DNA from: DAOUJW01 sp965218945
GTDB lineage: Bacteria > Chloroflexota > Dehalococcoidia > Lucifugimonadales > UBA2985
Direction: 5' to 3'
Length of the DNA: 64,000 nt
NCBI GenBank assembly: GCA_965218945.1
Contig: OZ244718.1
Location: forward strand, 2,232,001-2,296,000
Positions within the stretch are counted from its first letter, which is position 1. Each line of letters begins with the position of its first letter. A program made the translations under genes and the position numbers. Shown here piece after piece: positions 24,770 to 31,939 of this stretch. The notes under the pieces are model-generated. The model saw only the letters and a list, made by a program, of their open reading frames with translations, made no database searches and was not told the origin of the DNA.

Positions 24770-26017
24770 TTGGACTTCGAGTACCACTATACTGAGGAAC
24801 AGGAGCGATTCCGGGCCGATGTGAGCGCCTGGATGGAGGCGAATTTGCCCCAGGATCTCAAGGAAGCCGGGGATTGGCGTGAGCTGGACGCAGCCGGGTG
24901 GGAACAGAGCAAGGCCTTTCAAATGAAGCTGGGCGCTAAGGGATGGCTGGCTCCCACCGACCCCGTTGAACGGGGCGGGGGAGGTCTTTCCGCGGACTCT
25001 GCCCTGGTGCTTATAGAGGAGCTGGGGAAGAGGGGGATGCGCTGGGCTCTTGAGCAGGGCGCTTCCTCTCTCAGAACCGCCCTCCAGCAATGGGGCACCG
25101 AGGATCAGAAGGATAGATACCTCCCAGTCATATCCAGGGGCCAAGCCACTCTTTGGCATCTTCTACTGGAACCTGGCGCAGAGCTGGATATAGGCCAGCT
25201 GCAGATACAGGCAAACCTGGACGGCGACGACTACGTTCTCAACGGAGAGGGCGTATTTGCCGGGCCGGGGCCTCACCCGGACTACCTTTGGACATTGACT
25301 GTCACCGACCCGGACGCAACTCCGGACAGGGCTACTGCTACGTTTTTGGTCCCCGCAGGGCTTGAGGGGCTGGAGATACATACCCCCGATACCCTGGTGG
25401 CCGGAGAGTCCCATCGGGTCACATTCGACAACGTCTGGCTCCCCTCCATCTGCCTGCTGGGCGATGAGGGCGAGGGCTGGTCCATAATGCAGGACTCCCT
25501 CATGGAAGAGCCGCTGCTGGAATACCCGCCTGATCAGGACGAGGACGTGGCGAACCTGATCAAATACGCCTCCGAAACGACTCGCTACGGGGTTGCACTG
25601 AGCAAGCAACCCTTCTACCAGCAGCTTCTCATGGAGGTGTACATAAACAGCGAGATCGTACGCATATTCCGCGTCCGTAACGCCTGGATGGCCGGCACAG
25701 GGGAGAAGCTCACCTACCATAACGCGGAGACTGCCCTGCTGGAGAAGCAGGCGGCCCTTCGACTGTCGCAGGTGGTGAGGGAGGTAATGGGGATTTTCGC
25801 ACTGCTTGGAGCGGATGACCCGATGGCCCCGGTCAAGGGCAAATTCCAGGGTCACCAGAAGAGAAGCCTGTCCAGGCAGAACCCCACGGGCGGCCCGGAG
25901 GTCCAGGCCGGTGCGATAGCGAAACACTTGGGATTTGATCCCCTGGAGGCGAAAGGGACCCTGATGTTTCAGGACGAGGAGGAGGAAGAGGAGGCTAGCG
26001 CACTGCCGTCCCAATGA
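24770..26017 (+). CDS. Divergent acyl-CoA dehydrogenase-like protein, active-site motifs altered
   Basis: A 415-residue relative of the paralogs: the N-terminus DFEYHYTEEQERFRADV and GGGGLSADSALVLIEELGK align well. However, the FAD-contact TEPxGGAD is LEPGAELDIGQ, the LEQEHGG segment is replaced by LMEEPLLEYPPDQ, and the C-terminal GGSTNIAKVxLARR is GGPEVQAGAIAKHLG. A Glu-rich tail (DEEEEEEEA) ends it. TTG 24770 is chosen because GGAGGAAGG sits just upstream and the paralogs start MDF; the in-frame GTG at 24743 has no SD. It may be a non-catalytic partner subunit of the next gene (inference). Confidence 0.75.
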   Translation: MDFEYHYTEEQERFRADVSAWMEANLPQDLKEAGDWRELDAAGWEQSKAFQMKLGAKGWLAPTDPVERGGGGLSADSALVLIEELGKRGMRWALEQGASSLRTALQQWGTEDQKDRYLPVISRGQATLWHLLLEPGAELDIGQLQIQANLDGDDYVLNGEGVFAGPGPHPDYLWTLTVTDPDATPDRATATFLVPAGLEGLEIHTPDTLVAGESHRVTFDNVWLPSICLLGDEGEGWSIMQDSLMEEPLLEYPPDQDEDVANLIKYASETTRYGVALSKQPFYQQLLMEVYINSEIVRIFRVRNAWMAGTGEKLTYHNAETALLEKQAALRLSQVVREVMGIFALLGADDPMAPVKGKFQGHQKRSLSRQNPTGGPEVQAGAIAKHLGFDPLEAKGTLMFQDEEEEEEASALPSQ

Positions 26018-26117
26018 TGTATAATCTGCGGGGCGTTGGAGCAGGCCTGCGTGGGACGCATCGTCGGGAGCCAACTACCTAAAGACTGGAAAGAGCTAAA
26101 CTTAGAGGAGGTCACCT

Positions 26118-27257
26118 ATGGATCTATCGCTTACCGAAACCCAGACAATTCTGAAGGATACAGCAACCAACTTCATGGAGATGGAGCTTCCCAAGCAGCG
26201 AGTGCGGGAAGTGGACGAGAGCCCCACGGGGTTCAACCAGGACCTCTGGCAGAAGATGTCCAACCTACAGTGGTTGGGTATGGTCATCCCGAACGAATAC
26301 GGTGGAACGGGAAACGACTACACAACCCTGGCAGTCCTCTTTGAGGTGCTGGGATATCACGCCTGCTCAAGCCCATTCCTGGACTCGTCAGTGCTCAGCG
26401 CGAACGTCATCATAGAGGCCGGGAACGACGACCAGAAGAGCAGCCTTCTCCCTGCCATCGCAAGGGGCCAGCAGATCTGCGCGTTTGCATTCACCGAGCC
26501 CGAGTACGCCTGGGGCCCCGGCGCCATTAAGATGACTGCCTCCAGCGGCGGCGGCGGCTACACCCTCAACGGCACAAAGGTGTTCGTGCCCTGGGCCCAC
26601 GTTGCCGACCAGCTTCTGGTAGTGGCCCGCACATCCAGCGGCGCCAATCCCGCCGATGGCATTTCCGTCTTCCTGGTGGACAAGAACGCCAGCGGCGTGA
26701 CCGTCCGGCAGCACAGCGGCTGGCTGGGCGACAAGGTCTGCGAGATTGCCTTCGACAACGTACAGGTGCCCGCTTCCGGAGTAGTGGGAGATGTCGGCGG
26801 CGCTTGGGGAGCTGTCGAGAAGTCCATCGACCGGGCCACCTCAGTCCTCTCCGCCTATATGGCGGGCGGCGCTCAGAGGGCATACGAGATGTGCCGGGAC
26901 TACAGCACCGAGCGCATCGCCTTCGGTGTGCCCATTGGCACCTTCCAGCGAGTACAGGACCATATCATCGTTTCTTTGACAGAGGCCGAGGCGTCCAAGT
27001 GGACTGCCTACGAGGCGCTCTGGAGACTGGACAGCGGCAGAGCCGACGCGACCGTGGGCATCTCCATGGCCAAGGCCGTAGCCAGCGATGGCTTCAACAA
27101 GGCCTGCGACGCCTCTCACAACGTCCATGCCGGCGTGGGTGTAGACCTTGACCTGGGTCTGACTCACTACACCGCCCGGGCCCGCACCTTCCAGCACTAC
27201 CTGGGCGACGCCACCTACCATCGCCGCCGCATGGCGGAGCTGATGGAACTGGGCTAG
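26118..27257 (+). CDS. Acyl-CoA dehydrogenase, FadE type (different subfamily)
   Basis: A 379-residue ACAD of ordinary length, not close to the paralog group. N-terminal helices MDLSLTETQTILKDTATNF, then PNEYGGTGNDYTTLAVLFE, FAD-contact FAFTEPEYAWGPGAIKM, NGTKVFVPWAHVADQLLV, the C-terminal domain AYEMCRDYSTERIAFGVPIG and FQRVQDHI, ending HYTARARTFQHYLGD. A perfect GAGGAGG SD lies 7 nt before ATG. In actinobacterial sterol catabolism, two unlike FadE proteins form one heterotetramer. The adjacency to the atypical gene at 24770 allows the same here, but this is inference. A strong terminator follows. Confidence 0.88.
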   Translation: MDLSLTETQTILKDTATNFMEMELPKQRVREVDESPTGFNQDLWQKMSNLQWLGMVIPNEYGGTGNDYTTLAVLFEVLGYHACSSPFLDSSVLSANVIIEAGNDDQKSSLLPAIARGQQICAFAFTEPEYAWGPGAIKMTASSGGGGYTLNGTKVFVPWAHVADQLLVVARTSSGANPADGISVFLVDKNASGVTVRQHSGWLGDKVCEIAFDNVQVPASGVVGDVGGAWGAVEKSIDRATSVLSAYMAGGAQRAYEMCRDYSTERIAFGVPIGTFQRVQDHIIVSLTEAEASKWTAYEALWRLDSGRADATVGISMAKAVASDGFNKACDASHNVHAGVGVDLDLGLTHYTARARTFQHYLGDATYHRRRMAELMELG

Positions 27258-27267
27258 ATCCTTCAGG

Positions 27268-27304
27268 ACACGGCGGGCCGCTTTGCTGGCCCGCCGTGTT
27301 TTTT
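27268..27304 (+). terminator. Intrinsic terminator of the ACAD region
   Basis: A 12-bp perfect stem ACACGGCGGGCC / GGCCCGCCGTGT, 8-nt loop, followed by TTTTTT. Confidence 0.95.
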
Positions 27305-27369
27305 GTAACTCAAACTGCCCGCCATAAGGGCAGCCGACACAATACCGCCAATTCAAATGGGGGACTCCG

Positions 27370-27576
27370 ATGTCCTTTGTTGTAGCGCCTCCTCCACATC
27401 AGCAGCGTATGCACTTCATGGATGCCATGGAAGAGGAGCGCATTGATTACTCCCGCGAGCCCGACGGATATTACATTTATCTTAGAGAAGGCCAATGGGA
27501 GGCGTGGGAGAGTATACGACTTCGGTTTCAGGCGGAAGTGGTGGATGAAGACCCTGCAATGACGGTGGACATCTAG
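27370..27576 (+). CDS. Small hypothetical protein
   Basis: 68 residues from ATG 27370 with GGGGGA 6 nt upstream. Acidic and Tyr/Trp-rich (IDYSREPDGYYIYLREGQWEAWES), with no membrane segment or known motif. It is followed after 40 nt by the alpha/beta hydrolase gene, so it may be co-transcribed with it. The function is unknown. Confidence 0.5.
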   Translation: MSFVVAPPPHQQRMHFMDAMEEERIDYSREPDGYYIYLREGQWEAWESIRLRFQAEVVDEDPAMTVDI

Positions 27577-27616
27577 CCGCTCCGCAGCAGCTAATGCGCG
27601 GTGAATCGGAGGGCGC

Positions 27617-28294
27617 TTGGTAGAGACAGGTATAAGCGTCACGGATTACAGGATTGAGGCTCTACCGGAGGGCGAGTCCGGGGAGCGCGTCACTCTCGTG
27701 ACTACCCTGGGTGACATCGACTGCCTGTTCCATAGAACGGCGACACCGGAGACGGCGGTCCTGTGGGCGGGGTCGTGGAGGGGGGAGGGCCAGTCACAGC
27801 GCAGCAGCCCCATCGCCGCGGCGGTCGCCGAAGACCTGCTCCAGGGTGGGATCTCATCCCTGATGCTGCGCTACAGGCAGAACACCGAGTTGGGGTCGTG
27901 CATCCGCGATACGCAGGCCGGCGTATCGTTTCTGGAGAGCCAGGGCGTACAGCGCATCGCTCTGGTGGGCCACTCCTTCAGCGGAGCGGTCGTCATCTCC
28001 GTAGCTCCACTCAGCAAGTCCATAGCTGCCGTAGTCGCTCTTGCCAGCCAGACCTACGGCGCTCAGAGTGTCCCGCACATTCACCCCAGACCCATCCTGC
28101 TGGTCCACGGAACTGCTGACCAGAGGTTGGGCGTTCACTGCTCCGAGCAGATTTACTCGTGGGCGAAAAAACCCAAGGAGCTTGTCATACTGGAGGGCGC
28201 ATCCCACGGCCTGTGGGAGCGCAAGGACGACCTGCTCCCGCTTTTGGGCGACTGGCTCAGGGACAAGCTGCAACCCGGTCCGCAGGCTGTCTAG
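27617..28294 (+). CDS. Alpha/beta hydrolase (small esterase/lipase-like)
   Basis: A 225-residue alpha/beta-hydrolase fold. The nucleophile elbow is GHSFSG (Ser), preceded by a strand IALV. The acid is in LLVHGTADQRLG (Asp) and the late His in EGASHGLWE, in canonical order and spacing for a dienelactone-hydrolase or lysophospholipase-like protein. No signal peptide, so cytoplasmic. Start TTG 27617 follows GGAGGG by 4 nt. Substrate unknown. A MITE copy follows 56 nt downstream. Confidence 0.8.
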   Translation: MVETGISVTDYRIEALPEGESGERVTLVTTLGDIDCLFHRTATPETAVLWAGSWRGEGQSQRSSPIAAAVAEDLLQGGISSLMLRYRQNTELGSCIRDTQAGVSFLESQGVQRIALVGHSFSGAVVISVAPLSKSIAAVVALASQTYGAQSVPHIHPRPILLVHGTADQRLGVHCSEQIYSWAKKPKELVILEGASHGLWERKDDLLPLLGDWLRDKLQPGPQAV

Positions 28295-28349
28295 CATCCC
28301 TGCGGCCACCGTTTTCCATCACGCGAGCGCGCCCCAGGACGTGGCAGGC

Positions 28350-28550
28350 GTATTCCCGGGGTGTGTTGGTAATCGCAAATAGCGCAACCCAAGCGCCGAC
28401 CACCTCTGCGGAGCTTGTCCTTGTGGAGGCGGGGAGCAGGGGTCTACTACCGTCCACTATTGGAATCCTGGATTCCTGCCTGCGCAGGAATGGGGAAAGA
28501 AGGGCTAGTACCCTAACGGAGTTGGCATTAGCAATACGTGTTGAGAATAC
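28350..28550. mobile_element. MITE-like element, copy B
   Basis: 201 bp, related to copy A at 20146 along its whole length. Left end GTATTCCCGGGGTGTGTTGG, right end (inverted) GTATTCTCAACACGTATTGC. It shares the central GGATTCCTGC-N4-GCAGGAAT hairpin (28472-28491) and the GGGGTCTA...CGTCCAC block. About 20 bp longer than copy A because of an insertion around 28405-28430. It lies between the hydrolase and the ABC transporter genes. No target duplication seen. Confidence 0.7.
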
Positions 28551-28616
28551 ACGGTGGGCGTGGGCGGTATGCTTGCTTTTTTTCCAACCTAGAAGAGATA
28601 ATGAGGCCGAAGCGCA

Positions 28617-29519
28617 ATGACTGATAGCGTTATTCTCACGGAAGACCTTACCAAGTTCTACGGCAGGCATCGCGGCTTGGTGGAACTCAACCTGGAGGTC
28701 CGGCCCGGTGAAGTGGTCGGCTACCTGGGGCCTAACGGGGCGGGGAAGTCCACAACCATTCGTCTCCTCCTGGACTTTATCCGTCCCACCAAGGGCCGTG
28801 CGGAGATATTCGGAAAGAACGCCAGGCTGGACAGCCTTGAGATCCGCCGAAACGTGGGTTATCTGCCGGGTGAACTGAGCGCCTACGATGGCTTGACCGG
28901 CTGGGAGCTGCTGACCTACTTCGCAAACCTCCGCGGCGGCGTGGACTGGAGCTATGCGGAGGGCCTGGCGGAGAGACTGGGGCTTGACCTGACGCGCAAG
29001 ATTCGCACTCTGTCCAAGGGCAACAAGCAAAAGGTGGGGCTGGTGCAGGCCTTTATGGCTCAGCCCGAGCTCCTGATACTGGACGAGCCGACCGGCGGGC
29101 TGGACCCCCTTGTGCAGCAGGAGTTCTATCGGATGGTTCGAGAGGCCGAGTCACAAGGGCAGACGGTCTTCCTGTCGTCCCACGTACTGGCGGAGGTGGA
29201 GCGCATAGCGGACCGAGTTTGTATCATACGCGAAGGACTCCTCGTACTTGATGAGGAGGTGGCGGCTCTCAAGGCCAGAGCCCTGCGTCAGCTGGAGATT
29301 CACTTTGGAGAACCGGTATCTGTAGAGGCCTTTCGGGACATCCCAGGCGTCAGGGAGGTTTCCGTAGAGGGCAACGACCTGAAATGCGCCGTATCAGGTT
29401 CCGTAGACGCCATGATCAAAGCGGCTTCCAGCTTTGAGGTGCTCAACATATCAAGCCATGAGCCTGACCTGGAGGACATTTTCCTGGACTACTACAGAGA
29501 GAGCGATGACGTTGCTTAA
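28617..29519 (+). CDS. ABC transporter ATP-binding protein
   Basis: A 300-residue ABC-2 type exporter ATPase. Walker A GPNGAGKST (residues 38-46), signature LSKGNKQKVGL, Walker B LLILDEPTGGLDP and the H-loop SSHVLAE are all present and in order. The C-terminal 80 residues form the usual extension of multidrug/antibiotic exporter ATPases. The permease gene starts 14 nt before this gene ends, so they are translationally coupled. Located at the inner face of the membrane; substrate unknown. Confidence 0.92.
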   Translation: MTDSVILTEDLTKFYGRHRGLVELNLEVRPGEVVGYLGPNGAGKSTTIRLLLDFIRPTKGRAEIFGKNARLDSLEIRRNVGYLPGELSAYDGLTGWELLTYFANLRGGVDWSYAEGLAERLGLDLTRKIRTLSKGNKQKVGLVQAFMAQPELLILDEPTGGLDPLVQQEFYRMVREAESQGQTVFLSSHVLAEVERIADRVCIIREGLLVLDEEVAALKARALRQLEIHFGEPVSVEAFRDIPGVREVSVEGNDLKCAVSGSVDAMIKAASSFEVLNISSHEPDLEDIFLDYYRESDDVA

Positions 29520-30309
29520 CAGCGTTTTCCTCAAGACGCTCAGGGACCAGCGAAGGGCTTTTCTGTGGTGGAGCGCTGGTCTCAGCGCGATCAACATCTT
29601 CACCATTCTCCTGTATCCAAGCCTTGCGGACGCGCCGGAATTTGACCAGCTTATGGAATCTATGCCGGAGGCTCTTTCCAGGCTGTTCCTGGGCGACATA
29701 GTAAGCCTGACCTCGCCCGAGGGCTTTCTGAACAGCCAGCTATTTATTGTGGCGCTGCCTGTGATATTCCTCATCTTCACCATCGCACGCGGGAGCGGCG
29801 CTATAGCCGGTGAAGAGGAGCGAGGCACCCTGGACCTGCTGCTCTCGCTTCCCGTCCGACGCTCGCAAGTGGTCCTGGAGAAGTTCGTTGCGATGGTTGC
29901 GGCTACCCTGGCTCTTGGTCTTGTGTCGTGGTTGAGCATGGCTGCGGCCGCCTTGGCAGTGGATATGGAGATCGGCTTTGTGAGACTGGGCGAGGCCACG
30001 CTGAGCTGTACGCTGTTGGGCTTGGCCTTCGGGGCAATGGCCCTGGCGCTGGGGTGCGCCAGGGGCAACCGCGGCCTTTGTCTTGGAGTGACGAGCGCCC
30101 TTGCGATTGCGGCGTACTTCGTCAACGCCCTTGCGCCCATAGCGGAGAGCCTGGAGCCGGCGCAGAAGCTCTCGCCCTTCTACCTCTACATTGGCGCGGA
30201 CCCCCTTACGTCAGGGCTGAACTTTGTCCACGCCGGGGTTCTGACCGGGCTGACAACGGCCTTCCTGGCGATTGGGGTAGTCCTATTCGGGCGTCGTGAC
30301 CTGGCCTAG
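29506..30309 (+). CDS. ABC-2 type transporter permease
   Basis: 267 residues from ATG 29506 with six hydrophobic segments: AFLWWSAGLSAINIFTILLY, LFIVALPVIFLIFTIARG, ATLALGLVSWLSMAAAAL, TLLGLAFGAMALALGC, LGVTSALAIAAYFVNALAP and GVLTGLTTAFLAIGVVLF. The cytosolic loop AGEEERGTLDLLLSLPVRR, between helices 2 and 3, is the hallmark of ABC-2 permeases that contact the ATPase. It overlaps the ATPase gene by 14 nt. The two genes form a complete single-permease exporter. Confidence 0.9.
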   Translation: MTLLNSVFLKTLRDQRRAFLWWSAGLSAINIFTILLYPSLADAPEFDQLMESMPEALSRLFLGDIVSLTSPEGFLNSQLFIVALPVIFLIFTIARGSGAIAGEEERGTLDLLLSLPVRRSQVVLEKFVAMVAATLALGLVSWLSMAAAALAVDMEIGFVRLGEATLSCTLLGLAFGAMALALGCARGNRGLCLGVTSALAIAAYFVNALAPIAESLEPAQKLSPFYLYIGADPLTSGLNFVHAGVLTGLTTAFLAIGVVLFGRRDLA

Positions 30310-30387
30310 CTCTGGACTCAGGCTCTCGCAGGGTTGCCCGGAGGCAGAACATCTTCGAATGAGGTCCCAGAATGTCGCCAAATCAGG

Positions 30388-30416
30388 TTGCAATCCCGGA
30401 CGTATTGAGCTATAGT
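30388..30416 (+). promoter_or_regulatory. Promoter of the 5S rRNA gene
   Basis: TTGCAA (30388-30393), 17-nt spacer, TATAGT (30411-30416). The predicted transcription start, 7-9 nt after, coincides with the 5' end of the 5S gene. Confidence 0.7.
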
Positions 30417-30424
30417 TACTTTGT

Positions 30425-30542
30425 CTCTGGTGGTTTTAGCGTGGTGGAACCACCCGTATCCATCTCGAACACGGAAGTGAAACACCTCAGCGCCGACGAT
30501 ACTGCCCTGGCAACGGGGTGGGAAAATAGGTCACTGCCAGGG
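30425..30542 (+). rRNA. rrf: 5S ribosomal RNA
   Basis: About 118 nt. The conserved loop sequences CCATCTCGAACACGGAAG and CAGCGCCGACGATACT are present, and the ends pair (CTCTGGTGG with CTGCCAGGG) as helix I. It has its own promoter and terminator and no 16S or 23S gene nearby, so it is an unlinked single-gene 5S unit. Confidence 0.93.
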
Positions 30543-30547
30543 GCATG

Positions 30548-30580
30548 AAGCCCGCACCTCAAAGCGGGCTTAACCTTTAC
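30548..30580 (+). terminator. Terminator of the 5S gene
   Basis: Stem AAGCCCGC / GCGGGCTT (30548-30555 with 30564-30571), loop ACCTCAAA, followed by AACCTTTAC. Confidence 0.7.
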
Positions 30581-30735
30581 ATGAGACCCTTGGGAGTCAT
30601 CACAGATTCTCAAGGGGTACTACTCCAGTAGCGGGTTATGTGTTAAAATATTCACAACTTTGCTTTCCCCAGCGAATGCTCCCAAACATTTGTAGAGGAC
30701 ACCACCTTTACATGGCGTTCAGTGGAGACATATAA

Positions 30736-31887
30736 TTGAGCTTAGGGAAAGACAGTGGAAGTGGCACAGAAAGAGCAGTTGCAGTGTCTACCGATATAAG
30801 CGCCCCTCTCGAAAACATGGAATCCCTCCTCAAGGAAGCTGACTTGGTCAGGGTCGTCCGGCGAGGTGAGATAGTCCAGGGAATAATAATGAGGGTCGAC
30901 CAGGAGGGTATCCTGGTCAGTATAGGCAACAAGTCCGAAGGCGTGGTTCCCTCCCGGGAGATGCGCTCCATAACTGAAGAAGAGATGATCTCCCTCAAGG
31001 TAGGTGAGGAGATCACGACCAGAGTTCTGGAGGCCGAGAGCGAAAATGGCTCGGCCATCCTCTCCGTGGACAAAGCCAGGGAGGAAGTGGGCTGGCAGGA
31101 GGTCGAGCGGAAGTTCAACGATGGAGAGTGTGTGGAGGCCACGATAACCGGCCACAACCGCGGAGGAGTCCTGGTTGAGGTGAACGGGCTGAAGGGCTTC
31201 ATTCCCATATCCCACGTCGGTGGGTTCCAGGGCGGCCCGGAAGGAGTCCGGGAAGAGGAGTTGGCCGCTCGAATAGGGGAGCAAGTGGATGTCAAGATAC
31301 TGGAGGTTGACCGCTCCAGGAAGAGGGCGATATTCTCGGAGAAGGCGTTGCTCCAGGAGAGACGGGAGTCGCAGAAGGAGCGTATTCTCCAGGAGTTGCA
31401 AGAGGGAGAGGTGAGAAAGGGCAAGGTGTCGGGCGTTTGCGACTTCGGCGCTTTTGTCGACCTTGGAGGAGCGGACGGTCTGGTCCATATCTCCGAGCTT
31501 TCCTGGGAGCCGGTGAGGGCTACGGAGGACGTGGTTAAGGTGGGTGATGAGCTTGAGGTCTACGTGATGAAGGTAGACCAGGACACCAAGAGGATTGCTC
31601 TGAGCCTCAGGCGCTTGGGCCCGGCTCCCTGGGACACCGTTCTGGAGCGATACCAGGTTGACCAGTTGGTCGAGGGCACCATAACCAAGCTGACCAACTT
31701 TGGCGCATTTGCGCGCATAGAGGGGTCTTTAGAAGGACTAATCCATATCTCGGAACTGAGCCATAACCTCATCCAACACCCCAAGGAGGTGGTCAGGGAA
31801 GGGGAGGTCTTCACCTTGAGGATACTGAAGATAGAGCCTGAGCGGAGGAGACTGGCGCTCAGCCTTAAGCGGGCGGAGGAGATTTAA
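30736..31887 (+). CDS. rpsA: 30S ribosomal protein S1
   Basis: A 383-residue protein with four S1 (OB-fold) RNA-binding repeats, at about 39-105, 125-190, 222-290 and 306-375. The last two carry the typical DFGAFVDLGG...GLVHISEL and NFGAFARIEG...GLIHISEL. Four repeats, against six in E. coli, is usual for many non-proteobacteria. It helps mRNA bind the 30S subunit and start translation. TTG 30736 is the likely start (GGAGA about 9 nt upstream). A TAAAAT at 30644-30649 could be a -10. It is followed after 52 nt by clpC, so co-transcription is possible. Confidence 0.92.
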   Translation: MSLGKDSGSGTERAVAVSTDISAPLENMESLLKEADLVRVVRRGEIVQGIIMRVDQEGILVSIGNKSEGVVPSREMRSITEEEMISLKVGEEITTRVLEAESENGSAILSVDKAREEVGWQEVERKFNDGECVEATITGHNRGGVLVEVNGLKGFIPISHVGGFQGGPEGVREEELAARIGEQVDVKILEVDRSRKRAIFSEKALLQERRESQKERILQELQEGEVRKGKVSGVCDFGAFVDLGGADGLVHISELSWEPVRATEDVVKVGDELEVYVMKVDQDTKRIALSLRRLGPAPWDTVLERYQVDQLVEGTITKLTNFGAFARIEGSLEGLIHISELSHNLIQHPKEVVREGEVFTLRILKIEPERRRLALSLKRAEEI

Positions 31888-31939
31888 GCAGACGAGGAAT
31901 AGATCCGCCTAGAAGATCGTTCAAAGTAGGGGGACAGCC

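Noticed and set aside
20146..28550. CRISPR array
   Set aside because: The repeats are two dispersed MITE copies with terminal inverted ends, not regularly spaced short direct repeats.
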